Below are positions 1 to 4,851 of a stretch of DNA of 8,623 nt, in pieces. The notes below the pieces were generated by a model, which was not told the DNA's origin, did no database searches, and saw only the letters and a program-made list of their open reading frames with translations. A program made the translations under genes and the position numbers. This stretch comes from Elusimicrobiota bacterium. GTDB taxonomy: Bacteria; Elusimicrobiota; Elusimicrobia; UBA1565; JACRDR01. Location: the NCBI GenBank assembly GCA_016212845.1, contig JACRDR010000143.1, forward strand, positions 1-8,623, given 5' to 3'. Every line of letters begins with the position of its first letter. Within the stretch, counting starts at the first letter, position 1.

Positions 1-238
1 AATTCTTGGTAGGCTTTCCTTCCAAGGCCGTTCTATGGCTGAGTACTGCGTTGGGAAATAGATGGCCCAGGATTTGATAGAGGTTATCCTGTACGATCCT
101 TTCTGGCGGGTCGGTGAGATTTGTTGTGTAGATTCGAGACGCGAGTCTACGGGCCTGTTTAGTACGAAGTAGTCGACGCAGGCGCTTTGCTTCTTTATTT
201 TCGGATGTGCCGAAGATGATTTCCGAGAGCGGAGTCAT
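1..238 (-). CDS. AbiEi/Fic-type antitoxin-like protein, N-terminal part (runs off the left edge)
   Basis: Only the first 79 codons lie in the window. The ATG at 238 is the only possible start, because an in-frame TAA lies 9 nt upstream. The visible protein begins MTPLSEIIFGTSENKEAKRL, continues with a basic helix-turn-helix-like stretch (about residues 18-36), then SRIYTTNLTDPPERIV (about 36-51) and LFPNAVLSHRTALEGKPT near the edge. From memory, this order (a short wHTH, then 'R-IYT-NLTD-PE-I', then 'LFPGAVISHRSALE-RPT') is typical of proteins annotated as Fic family or type IV AbiEi antitoxin-domain proteins. That would imply DNA binding and autoregulation of a toxin-antitoxin or related defence locus, which is inferred. 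The toxin and any Fic core would lie left of the window. No strong Shine-Dalgarno is adjacent to the ATG; an AGAAGGAGA sits about 45 nt upstream. Base composition is clearly more AT-rich than the rest of the window, which suggests recent transfer. Confidence 0.6.
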   Translation of the reverse strand, partial: MTPLSEIIFGTSENKEAKRLRRLLRTKQARRLASRIYTTNLTDPPERIVQDNLYQILGHLFPNAVLSHRTALEGKPTKN

Positions 239-530
239 TTTTTGATGTTATTGGTCTTCAACAGAGTGAGTGGCCTATAATCTCCTTCTAAGATAGCAGA
301 AGAGGCCTATTTTTTCAATATTAGAAATGATGCGGGACAATTTCTCAATATAAATCTTAATTAGGGCACCTTTTTTAATGATAAGCCGACTAGGAAAGCC
401 TATTTCAACGCTTGAGGCGCTCGACCCACAAGTCTCAGGGCCCACCTAGGCACTTCGCCCCATGCGCTTTGGCGGCATGCGTGCTACGAAGAAGCTGCGG
501 TCGGACTCGGCACGGCCTCGGGAGAAACCC
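239..530. other. AT-rich intergenic region between divergent genes
   Basis: No gene is seen here. It holds the leader and promoter of the minus-strand gene (283-318), then very AT-rich DNA to about 410, and an abrupt change to GC-rich DNA near 410-430. Two short ORFs opening at 412 and 462 on the plus strand lack ribosome sites. The second is merely an upstream extension of the exported-protein gene that starts at 531. The composition step near 410 may be the edge of a transferred segment. Confidence 0.5.
290..318 (-). promoter_or_regulatory. sigma70-type promoter for the antitoxin-like gene
   Basis: Read on the minus strand, TTGAAA (318-313) is followed after exactly 17 bp by TATCTT (295-290). 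A start near 283 would give a leader of about 45 nt before the ATG at 238. The promoter fits the only gene in that direction. Confidence 0.5.
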
Positions 531-1217
531 ATGGAAGTGTCGATTCGCTTACCTCGTCATCAAGCAAGGACTTTGGGAAGCGGCCTGCTTGCCGCCTCGC
601 TGGCCGTGGTATTGGCCGCGCGCTGCGACGCCCAGCCGCTGCGGGCTCGCCTCAACGCCGTCATCGCCTCCGCTCCCGTCGGCTCCGGCGCCTTCTCGCT
701 AAACTCGATCGAGGTCCCGGGTCTCGGCGGCCTTCGGACTGCGCCGTCGGAATGCCCGAACGGTTGTCCAGGCGGCGGCGAGCTCTCCGCCTACCGGGGC
801 AAGTTCGAGGCGGCGACGCCGTTCGCGGACCAGGACCTCCTAGAGGATGAACTGATCCTCATAAACCTCACTGAACCGCCCGCAGCCGTGGCCGGGTTTC
901 TGGACGAGTATAAGCAGGGCTCCGCGCTGGTCATCCGCAAGGGTCTCGTCCCGGCGGTCGCTTGGGTCGGAATGAAAGCATGGGCCACCACGAACGACGT
1001 CGTTCAGCGATTCGCCGAGAATTCGCACCGAGGCCTCGGAACCGAGGACGGCGAGCGGCGCGCCTATTGGACCGGAAACAAGACGAGTCAACGACTGACC
1101 CTTCGCGTGAGCGGGACCTACTTTATCGCCAAGATCGAGCAATGCTCTTCGGACGGCCGTTGGGAGGAGATGGCTTACGTCTTCGCCGACCGCATCCGGG
1201 ATCGGGTCAAGCGTTAG
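531..1217 (+). CDS. exported protein of unknown function
   Basis: This is a 228-aa protein I do not recognise. I chose the ATG at 531 because GGAGA lies 5 nt upstream of it (521-525). It also places a good Sec signal peptide at the very N-terminus: basic residues up to R13, hydrophobic LGSGLLAASLAVVLAA at 15-30, and a plausible cleavage after CDA (residue 34). The upstream ATG at 462 would bury that signal behind 23 polar residues. The mature part is soluble-looking, with a CPNGC pair (Cys75, Cys79) and Cys205 that could form disulfides in the periplasm. Residues 100-230 alternate strands and helices (for example LLEDELILINL, LTLRVSGTYFIAKIEQC, EEMAYVFADRIRDRV), suggesting a small alpha/beta domain. 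There are no membrane segments after the signal and no lipobox (R precedes Cys32). It is transcribed alone; a palindrome follows at 1235-1246. Confidence 0.7.
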   Translation: MEVSIRLPRHQARTLGSGLLAASLAVVLAARCDAQPLRARLNAVIASAPVGSGAFSLNSIEVPGLGGLRTAPSECPNGCPGGGELSAYRGKFEAATPFADQDLLEDELILINLTEPPAAVAGFLDEYKQGSALVIRKGLVPAVAWVGMKAWATTNDVVQRFAENSHRGLGTEDGERRAYWTGNKTSQRLTLRVSGTYFIAKIEQCSSDGRWEEMAYVFADRIRDRVKR

Positions 1218-1234
1218 CCCTCGCCAGGCCGCGT

Positions 1235-1246
1235 TGAGGCGCCTCA
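1235..1246. repeat. 12-bp perfect palindrome after the exported-protein gene
   Basis: TGAGGCGCCTCA is self-complementary and lies 18 nt after the stop codon of the gene ending at 1217. No T-run follows, so a rho-independent terminator is not supported; an attenuating or protein-binding site is possible. Confidence 0.35.
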
Positions 1247-1316
1247 CGTGATCGCGTGGCTGCCGATGCGGCCTCCGGTGTGATGTCGGAGGGAATACGA
1301 TTTCTCAACGAGGATT

Positions 1317-1345
1317 TTGCCAAGCGCGGAGGAAACCAGTAGAAT
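1317..1345 (+). promoter_or_regulatory. promoter of the decayed tRNA-Tyr copy
   Basis: TTGCCA (1317-1322), a 17-bp spacer, then TAGAAT (1340-1345). The intact tRNA-Tyr locus has TTGCCA-17-TACAAT at the matching place, and conservation between diverged copies supports function. A downstream extended -10, TGC-TACACT (1382-1390), is also conserved in both copies. Confidence 0.6.
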
Positions 1346-1396
1346 GTAGTCGCTTAAGGCCAGCGTAGAGTGGAACATTAGTGCTACACTGGCTGC

Positions 1397-1428
1397 AACG
1401 ACGTTTTCGTTTCCGTCGAAAAGTCGTT
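1397..1428 (+). repeat. 12-bp stem-loop in the leader of the decayed tRNA-Tyr copy
   Basis: The 5' arm AACGAC-G-TTTTCG (1397-1409, with a single bulged G at 1403) pairs with CGAAAAGTCGTT (1417-1428) across a 7-nt loop. The 3' arm lies in a block shared with the intact locus, but the 5' arm is specific to this copy. The intact locus instead has a shorter CGCTG-CAGCG hairpin (4950-4963) at the same place. Confidence 0.5.
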
Positions 1429-1442
1429 GTAAATCAAGCAAT

Positions 1443-1516
1443 GGTTGGGTGGCAGAGCGGTCAAATGCACTGGTCTGTAAATCCCAACGCCCCCCTCGGA
1501 GCGATCCACCCATCCT
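1443..1516 (+). pseudogene. tRNA-Tyr pseudogene (5' half intact, 3' half decayed)
   Basis: The first 39 nt (1443-1481) are identical to the functional tRNA-Tyr(GTA) at 4995-5033: 5' acceptor strand GGTTGGG, D arm, CTGGT stem and the CTGTAAA loop. From 1482 on, the 3' anticodon strand no longer pairs with CTGGT, the long variable arm is missing, and the T arm is reduced to a vague trace (GGAGCGATCC). A possible acceptor 3' strand, CCCATCC (1509-1515), pairs with GGTTGGG with one T-T mismatch, but no CCA follows. It cannot fold as a tRNA. The upstream promoter is intact, so a 5' tRNA-like transcript could still be made. Confidence 0.8.
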
Positions 1517-1591
1517 GAAGTTCTCGTCGGAGAGTGCTTAGCCCGATGAGTTGAAGTTGGCCCGTTTGGACGCCACGCTGCTACGCTATTG

Positions 1592-2791
1592 CTACGTTTT
1601 TCGGCGCGCCCTGCGCCGACCTGCGGAGGCTTCCCTCCGCGTTTCGGCCGCTTTGAGGAACGCATCAAAGCCGACCGCGCGAACACTGTCGGCCAACGGG
1701 AACTCCCGATCTCCGGGAAAGATGACGGATAGTTCATCCAGCTTGAGATCGCGCAAAGCGATCCTCATGGATGGGGTTAGGCGAGGCGCGTCGGTGTATT
1801 TGATCTCGTAGCCGATCCGTCGGCCGTCGCGGGCGATCAAGAGGTCCAACTCAGCCTGATTGTGCGTGGCCCAGAAATGCGACTCCTCGGGGGTCGCGTC
1901 GTGGGCCCGGATCACCTCCTCGAGCGCCCAACCTTCCCAAGACGCGCCGAGCTTGGGGTGTATCCTGAGGTCGGCTTCGCTCCATACGCCGAGCAATGCA
2001 TGAAACAGTCCTGAATCCCGAAAATAAATCTTGGGCGACTTCACCTGGCGTTTACCGAGGTTCTCGAACCACGGAGAAAGCTGCCGCACCATGAAAGTAC
2101 CGGTCAGGAGATCGAGATAACGCCTCATCGTATCGTCCGACAGCCCCAACGAACGACCGATTTCCGAAGCATTGAAGTTCTGCCCATGGTAATGGGCAAG
2201 CATCATCCAGAATCGGCGCATGAGGCCGGCGGGCAGGCGAAATCCCAGAGCCGGGATGTCGCGCTCGAGGAAAGTGGCGATGTAGTCCCTGCGCCATTGG
2301 CGAGAGGCTTGAGCAGAGGTTGCTAAAAAAGAGGCCGGGAAGCCTCCTCGCAGCCAGAGCTTTCGCAGGCTGTTCCCGGGCACCTCGCGCGCGGTGAACG
2401 GAGGCAGTTCGATGAAGCTGATGCGTCCCGCCAGGGACTCGGACCCTTGGTGGATGAGATCTCGGGAAGCGCTTCCCAGGATCAGGAAGCGGGCTGGAAG
2501 GGGGCGCCGGTCGGCAAGCACGCGAAGCGTCTCGAATAGAGCGGGGCGCCGCTGGACCTCATCGATCACGACAAGTCCCCGCAATCCCTCCAAGGCGAGC
2601 TTGGGCGCGTCCAACCGGGCGAGGTCCGTCTCGTCTTCTAGGTCAAAATAATGGACCGGCTTAAGCGAGCCGGACGAGACGAACTGCCGCGCCAGGGTGG
2701 TCTTACCGCACTGCCGCGGGCCGAGGATCGCTGCCACGGGGTGTATCTTGAGTAAACGCGCGATCTCGGCAAGATAGTGAGCTCTCTTCAT
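1592..2791 (-). CDS. AAA_14 / DUF4143 family ATPase
   Basis: This is a 399-aa protein of the standalone AAA_14-DUF4143 family, near full family length (about 380-430). The ATG at 2791 is preferred over 2812 because AGGCGG lies just upstream. Domains in order: P-loop GPRQCGKTT (24-32); Walker B LVVIDEVQ (73-80); FLILGSASRDLIHQGSESLA followed by SFIELPPFTAREV, a family hallmark; then DUF4143 with LWLRGGFPASF, ERDIPALG, a winged helix (NASEIGRSLGLSDDTMRRYLDLL) and a nuclease-like ELD (314-316) with EIK (329-331). The C-terminal tail is very basic. Such ATPases are common in bacteria and archaea and often sit in defence or mobile regions, but a biochemical role is not settled. All key motifs look intact. 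It stands alone on its strand inside the segment bounded by the two tRNA-Tyr copies, surrounded by gene remnants. Confidence 0.9.
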   Translation of the reverse strand: MKRAHYLAEIARLLKIHPVAAILGPRQCGKTTLARQFVSSGSLKPVHYFDLEDETDLARLDAPKLALEGLRGLVVIDEVQRRPALFETLRVLADRRPLPARFLILGSASRDLIHQGSESLAGRISFIELPPFTAREVPGNSLRKLWLRGGFPASFLATSAQASRQWRRDYIATFLERDIPALGFRLPAGLMRRFWMMLAHYHGQNFNASEIGRSLGLSDDTMRRYLDLLTGTFMVRQLSPWFENLGKRQVKSPKIYFRDSGLFHALLGVWSEADLRIHPKLGASWEGWALEEVIRAHDATPEESHFWATHNQAELDLLIARDGRRIGYEIKYTDAPRLTPSMRIALRDLKLDELSVIFPGDREFPLADSVRAVGFDAFLKAAETRREASAGRRRARRKT

Positions 2792-2802
2792 ATCGCCGCC
2801 TA

Positions 2803-2811
2803 AGTATACCA
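2803..2811 (-). promoter_or_regulatory. extended -10 promoter element for the DUF4143 ATPase
   Basis: On the minus strand TGG-TATACT (2811-2803) ends 11 nt before the ATG at 2791. Transcription would begin within a few nucleotides of the start codon, giving a very short leader. No good -35 is seen. It resembles the TGC-TACACT element conserved in both tRNA-Tyr leaders. Confidence 0.4.
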
Positions 2812-2812
2812 T

Positions 2813-3089
2813 GTATTTTTCTCATCGGTAGCGAATATATCCTGGAATGCAGCGGCACCATACTTGTCGGGCACTTGGCGGGTGCTTGTCGGCATATTTC
2901 ATGCGTTACCTTTTCGTGTCGCCACGTCGCTGGGCGCTCAATCTCGAAGGGCAGGTCTCCACGCCGGACTGAATACGCCCCTCGAATCTTCATGGAGCAG
3001 ACGCGATCACGGCAATGCGAGTCCGTCAGAGTGCTTGGGGTATGTTTGAGGGGTACTAGGGAGGATCGCTCGCCGCTCGCGTCCGCTTG
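2813..3089. other. gene-free stretch upstream of the ATPase
   Basis: I see no convincing gene here. Overlapping short ORFs exist on both strands but have poor composition, no ribosome sites and no recognisable motifs. The stretch holds the ATPase upstream region, a three-unit tandem repeat (2863-2895), and the open but unrecognisable continuation of the transposase remnant frame. It looks like decayed DNA. Confidence 0.4.
2863..2895. repeat. three tandem 11-bp units upstream of the ATPase gene
   Basis: CTTGTCGGGCA, CTTGGCGGGTG and CTTGTCGGCAT follow each other without gaps. The core CTTGKCGG is kept in all three, so it recurs once per helical turn. The array lies about 72 bp upstream of the ATPase start and could be a regulator binding array or a chance or decayed repeat. 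Confidence 0.5.
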
Positions 3090-3244
3090 CGAGTCGGCCT
3101 CCGCCGCTTCCGGAGGGCTCCGGGCCCCGACGAGGACGGGGAACTCGGTCGGCAGGCTGAGATGCGCCAGGACCTTTACGATCGCCTTGTCTCGAGGATC
3201 GCAGCCGCGGCGACCATCGGCCCGCCGCAGCGGCGGATGGGGCG
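3090..3244 (-). pseudogene. transposase C-terminal remnant (IS91/Y2-like), frameshifted
   Basis: Minus-strand translation from 3244 gives RPIRRCGGPMVAAAAILE, then a stop in that frame. Shifting one frame at about 3190 gives DKAIVKVLAHLSLPTEFPV followed by LVGARSPPEAA. Joined, these read like the C-terminal end of Y2_Tnp/IS91-type transposases, where a zinc-knuckle half (C-P-x-C-G-G-x-M) precedes a V-A-x-I strand and a helix ending I-L-x-H-L-x-L-P-T. The family match is from memory. The single-base shift (apparent loss of one G in GAG-GAC) and the absence of the catalytic tyrosine region show it is dead. It directly follows, and partly shares the reading frame of, the HEAT-repeat ORF, so it may have replaced that gene's original end. 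Confidence 0.45.
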
Positions 3245-3490
3245 GCCCGCGCCTCTCGTGCTTGTCGCCTTTTCCGCGGCCTCGCGGACGTGGACGTTGG
3301 AGTCGCGCGTGAGGCGCCGGAGCTCGGGAAGATCGCCGTCTTGACCGAATTCGGCGACAAGCTCACAGGCCCTGACGCGCAGCGCAGGCAGGCGATCGAG
3401 CTTCCAATTCTTCGGAGTAGCCGTCCGCCGGAGGGTACGGGCGGCAATAGCGCCGCCGATGAGCAGGAGGGACGCCAACGACGTTCGCAC
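3176..3490 (-). CDS. short HEAT-repeat protein with N-terminal membrane anchor (possibly a truncated gene)
   Basis: This is a 104-aa ORF from a GTG at 3490. Residues 1-20 (MRTSLASLLLIGGAIAARTL) form an uncleaved-looking signal or anchor. Residues 34-75 contain one clear HEAT-type helical pair: LPALRVRACELVAEFGQDGD, then LPELRRLTRDSNVHVREAAEKA. HEAT repeats act as protein-binding scaffolds; no partner is evident. From about residue 83 the sequence becomes the transposase-like remnant, so the native C-terminus is probably lost. No Shine-Dalgarno precedes the GTG. The same frame is open further upstream (…GEATTSRSV), and an ATG lies one base out of frame at 3523-3525, so a one-base loss near the start is possible. 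It is divergent from the exported-protein gene at 3698. I regard it as likely a real but damaged gene. Confidence 0.45.
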   Translation of the reverse strand: MRTSLASLLLIGGAIAARTLRRTATPKNWKLDRLPALRVRACELVAEFGQDGDLPELRRLTRDSNVHVREAAEKATSTRGAGRPIRRCGGPMVAAAAILETRRS

Positions 3491-3627
3491 CGATCGGGAG
3501 GTGGTTGCTTCGCCATGTTGCCATTCAGATAAGGGGCGGCGTCCAGGTCAGGGAGCATGGTCGGCCGCGGGCCAAATGGGGAAATGCGAGATGGGGCGTT
3601 TGATGTGCCCTCGATGCCCTTGAGTCC

Positions 3628-3645
3628 CAGGCGGGCCCCCGCCTG
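3628..3645. repeat. GC-rich inverted repeat upstream of the second exported-protein gene
   Basis: CAGGCGGG and CCCGCCTG form a perfect 8-bp inverted repeat with only CC between them, 52 bp before the TTG start at 3698. No T-run follows. It could be an operator or a leader hairpin. Confidence 0.4.
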
Positions 3646-3687
3646 ACCGCATATCATGTCTCAGGGCAGACCCCGGCATCGGCCCCG

Positions 3688-3700
3688 GGGAGGCCCATTG
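3688..3700 (+). promoter_or_regulatory. ribosome binding site that decides a TTG start
   Basis: GGAGG (3688-3692) is followed after 5 nt by TTG (3698-3700). The in-frame ATG at 3656 has no such site, and starting there would put a polar, proline- and arginine-rich stretch before the signal peptide. Confidence 0.65.
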
Positions 3701-4159
3701 ACTAGACTTCGAATCGGCGTGTTCATTCTAATCGGCTTGTCGTCCGTGGCGGCGGCCCAGACGCAGAAGAAGACGGACTCGGCGGCCAACCTCTGTTCGG
3801 AGCGGCTGGAGTTCCGGGACTCGCACCAAGAACTAATTCCCGTGCCTCCTCTGCCATCGGTGTTCGTCTGCGTCGACGCGGCGAACAAAGTGATCGGAGT
3901 GTCTTTTTTCTCGGCTACGTCCCAGGGCTGGGCGTGGCTCTCGGTCAAGGACATCCAGGACGTGGACACGCGGGCGGAGCTCGTGCCGGGGGGCATCTTG
4001 CTTCCGACAGGGCTGACGTCATTCGCTTACGAGTACGGCGGGCGCAATGCCGGCCTCGCGATGCTGCGGGACTACGAGATGAAGGTCCTTTATCGTAACG
4101 CCCGGATCAAGTCGATGGAAGCGGCCGGCGTTGTCGCGGCCGAGCTTTTGGCGCGCTAG
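3698..4159 (+). CDS. small exported protein of unknown function
   Basis: This is a 153-aa protein I do not recognise, starting at TTG 3698 on the strength of a GGAGG 5 nt upstream. That start gives a textbook signal peptide: MTRLR, then hydrophobic IGVFILIGLSSV, then AAA with cleavage before Gln21. The mature protein has two cysteines (Cys33, Cys58) that could form a disulfide. A strand-rich middle follows (VFVCVDAANKVIGVSFFSAT, then GWAWLSVKDIQDVD), then a helical end (MLRDYEMKVLYRNARIKSM, then AAGVVAAELLA). No membrane segment follows the signal. It is monocistronic and divergent from the HEAT-repeat ORF. It is about the same kind of product as the exported protein at 531, though I see no sequence similarity between them. 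Confidence 0.7.
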   Translation: MTRLRIGVFILIGLSSVAAAQTQKKTDSAANLCSERLEFRDSHQELIPVPPLPSVFVCVDAANKVIGVSFFSATSQGWAWLSVKDIQDVDTRAELVPGGILLPTGLTSFAYEYGGRNAGLAMLRDYEMKVLYRNARIKSMEAAGVVAAELLAR

Positions 4160-4228
4160 ATTCGGTGGCCAACTAATCTACGTGGTCTGGCGTCGCGTGC
4201 CGAGTTCTCCGGCAAAATGCTCGACGAC

Positions 4229-4295
4229 GCCCGCGTAACTCAGCGGTAGAGCACCCGACTTGCAAATCTCTTCCACTCGAATGTAACTCCGCGAA
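4229..4295 (+). pseudogene. tRNA pseudogene, 5' half only
   Basis: Positions 4229-4262 read as the first half of a bacterial tRNA: acceptor strand GCCCGCG, TA at positions 8-9, a D arm ACTC-AGCGGTA-GAGC, then CCCGACTTGCAAA. The D stem has an A-C mismatch. After the anticodon loop (4262-4267) the 3' strand is TCTCTT, which does not pair with CCCGA. The remainder shows only a trace of a T loop (CTCGAAT, 4277-4283) and CTCCGCG at the end. The anticodon is ambiguous: TGC (Ala) or GCA (Cys), depending on loop register. It is not functional. Like the tRNA-Tyr copy at 1443, it becomes unrecognisable at the anticodon loop. Confidence 0.65.
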
Positions 4296-4354
4296 TTTCT
4301 CAATTTTGTGCCTTTGCCGGGAGTTTTGCGGTGGTGCTACGCGCGGACCTTGTC

Positions 4355-4384
4355 GCAACAGGTGGCAACATGTTGCAACTTGTG
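4355..4384. repeat. three 10-bp phased GCAAC repeats with central palindrome
   Basis: GCAACAGGTG, GCAACATGTT and GCAACTTGTG follow in direct 10-bp register (4355, 4365, 4375). The middle includes the 12-bp palindrome GCAACATGTTGC (4365-4376). Just downstream on the plus strand is a possible extended -10, TGC-TAAACT (4402-4410). The array resembles an operator or iteron array, but no regulator or initiator gene is in the window. Confidence 0.5.
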
Positions 4385-4404
4385 GTATTTCGCCCGCCCG
4401 TATG

Positions 4405-4725
4405 CTAAACTGTTCCTGAAGGCTTTGCGGCGTCTGCCGCATTGCCTTTTTCTTTTAAGGGTCGGAGGTCATATACGACGTAGATACCCTCTGACGTTTT
4501 CCCTCCCACACGCGAATCAATTCTGAGCGACTTAACCTGGTCCAAATAAGGAGCCAATTCTGCACGTGGTTTAGGCACTATGGAATTCCTATCGAACGCA
4601 TGGCCCCAGTTCAGCACGTAGGCGGCCAAGTCTGCGACCTGGATGCCTAGGGTGAGATCGCTGTGCACAAACAGCGGCTCTGGCACCAAACGCTCCGCCC
4701 GATCTCGACCTCTATCCCTAGATAA
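4405..4725 (-). pseudogene. DUF3800 protein, C-terminal remnant
   Basis: The frame ending at 4405 encodes RDRAERLVPEPLFVHSDL, then TLGIQVADLAAYVLNWGHAF and EGIYVVYDLRPL. This is the characteristic C-terminal third of DUF3800 proteins, RNase-H-like fold proteins often found in defence and mobile regions, where a P-x-P-x-F-V-x-S block precedes an I-Q-x-A-D-L-x-A-Y helix. The family normally has about 220-260 residues with an N-terminal D-E-S-G motif. Here an in-frame TGA (4726-4728) cuts the frame and no N-terminal part is seen upstream. A TTG at 4689 could start a 94-aa product, but without a ribosome site or the acidic N-terminal motif. I read it as a gene wreck. Confidence 0.65.
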
Positions 4726-4851
4726 TCAGTCGAGGATCGGTCCGCGAACCTCGGCCCATAGCGAAGGAAGAGGAAGAAAGTTCCGCTGGTCTGATCCGCG
4801 CGCGCGACTTCACTGGCCTTGCACACCAGTGGCCCGTTCAAGCGGGACATT

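Larger units (their letters stand above)
1301..1481 (+). repeat. duplicated tRNA-Tyr upstream region and 5' half, copy 1
   Basis: This is collinear with 4852-5033. Three conserved blocks keep nearly constant spacing to the tRNA start. Block 1 (1301-1324) matches 4852-4875 at 23 of 24 bases. Block 2, GTGCTACACTGGCTGC (1381-1396), equals 4931-4946. Block 3 (1417-1481) matches 4969-5033 with two mismatches, and its last 47 bp (1435-1481) are identical to 4987-5033. DNA between the blocks has diverged. Homology stops right after the anticodon loop GTAAA. This indicates an old duplication or an attachment-site-like direct repeat. Confidence 0.8.

Noticed and set aside
410..423. TTGAGGCGC shared near 413 and 1234, flanking the first exported-protein gene
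   Set aside because: Only nine matching bases, no further similarity on either side, and plausible by chance in GC-rich DNA.
1443..1516. functional second tRNA-Tyr
   Set aside because: The 3' anticodon strand does not pair, the variable arm is missing, the T arm is broken and there is no CCA.
2703..2993. 96-aa minus-strand ORF beginning MKIRGAYSV
   Set aside because: It overlaps the start of the ATPase gene, has no ribosome site and poor composition. It is just the open continuation of the transposase remnant frame.
3007..3657. 216-aa minus-strand open frame over the HEAT and transposase remnant region
   Set aside because: Low-complexity Arg/Ser/Pro composition and no ribosome site. The adjacent frame carries the recognisable HEAT repeat.
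4157..4180. TAGATT/AATCTA inverted repeat at the end of the exported-protein gene, considered as a terminator
   Set aside because: A 6-bp AT-rich stem with a 12-nt loop and no T-run is too weak.
4229..4660. tRNA interrupted by a group I intron at the anticodon loop
   Set aside because: Group I introns do interrupt bacterial tRNA anticodon loops. However, no matching 3' exon (a TTCGAATC T loop followed by CGCGGGC) occurs downstream, and I see no intron core.
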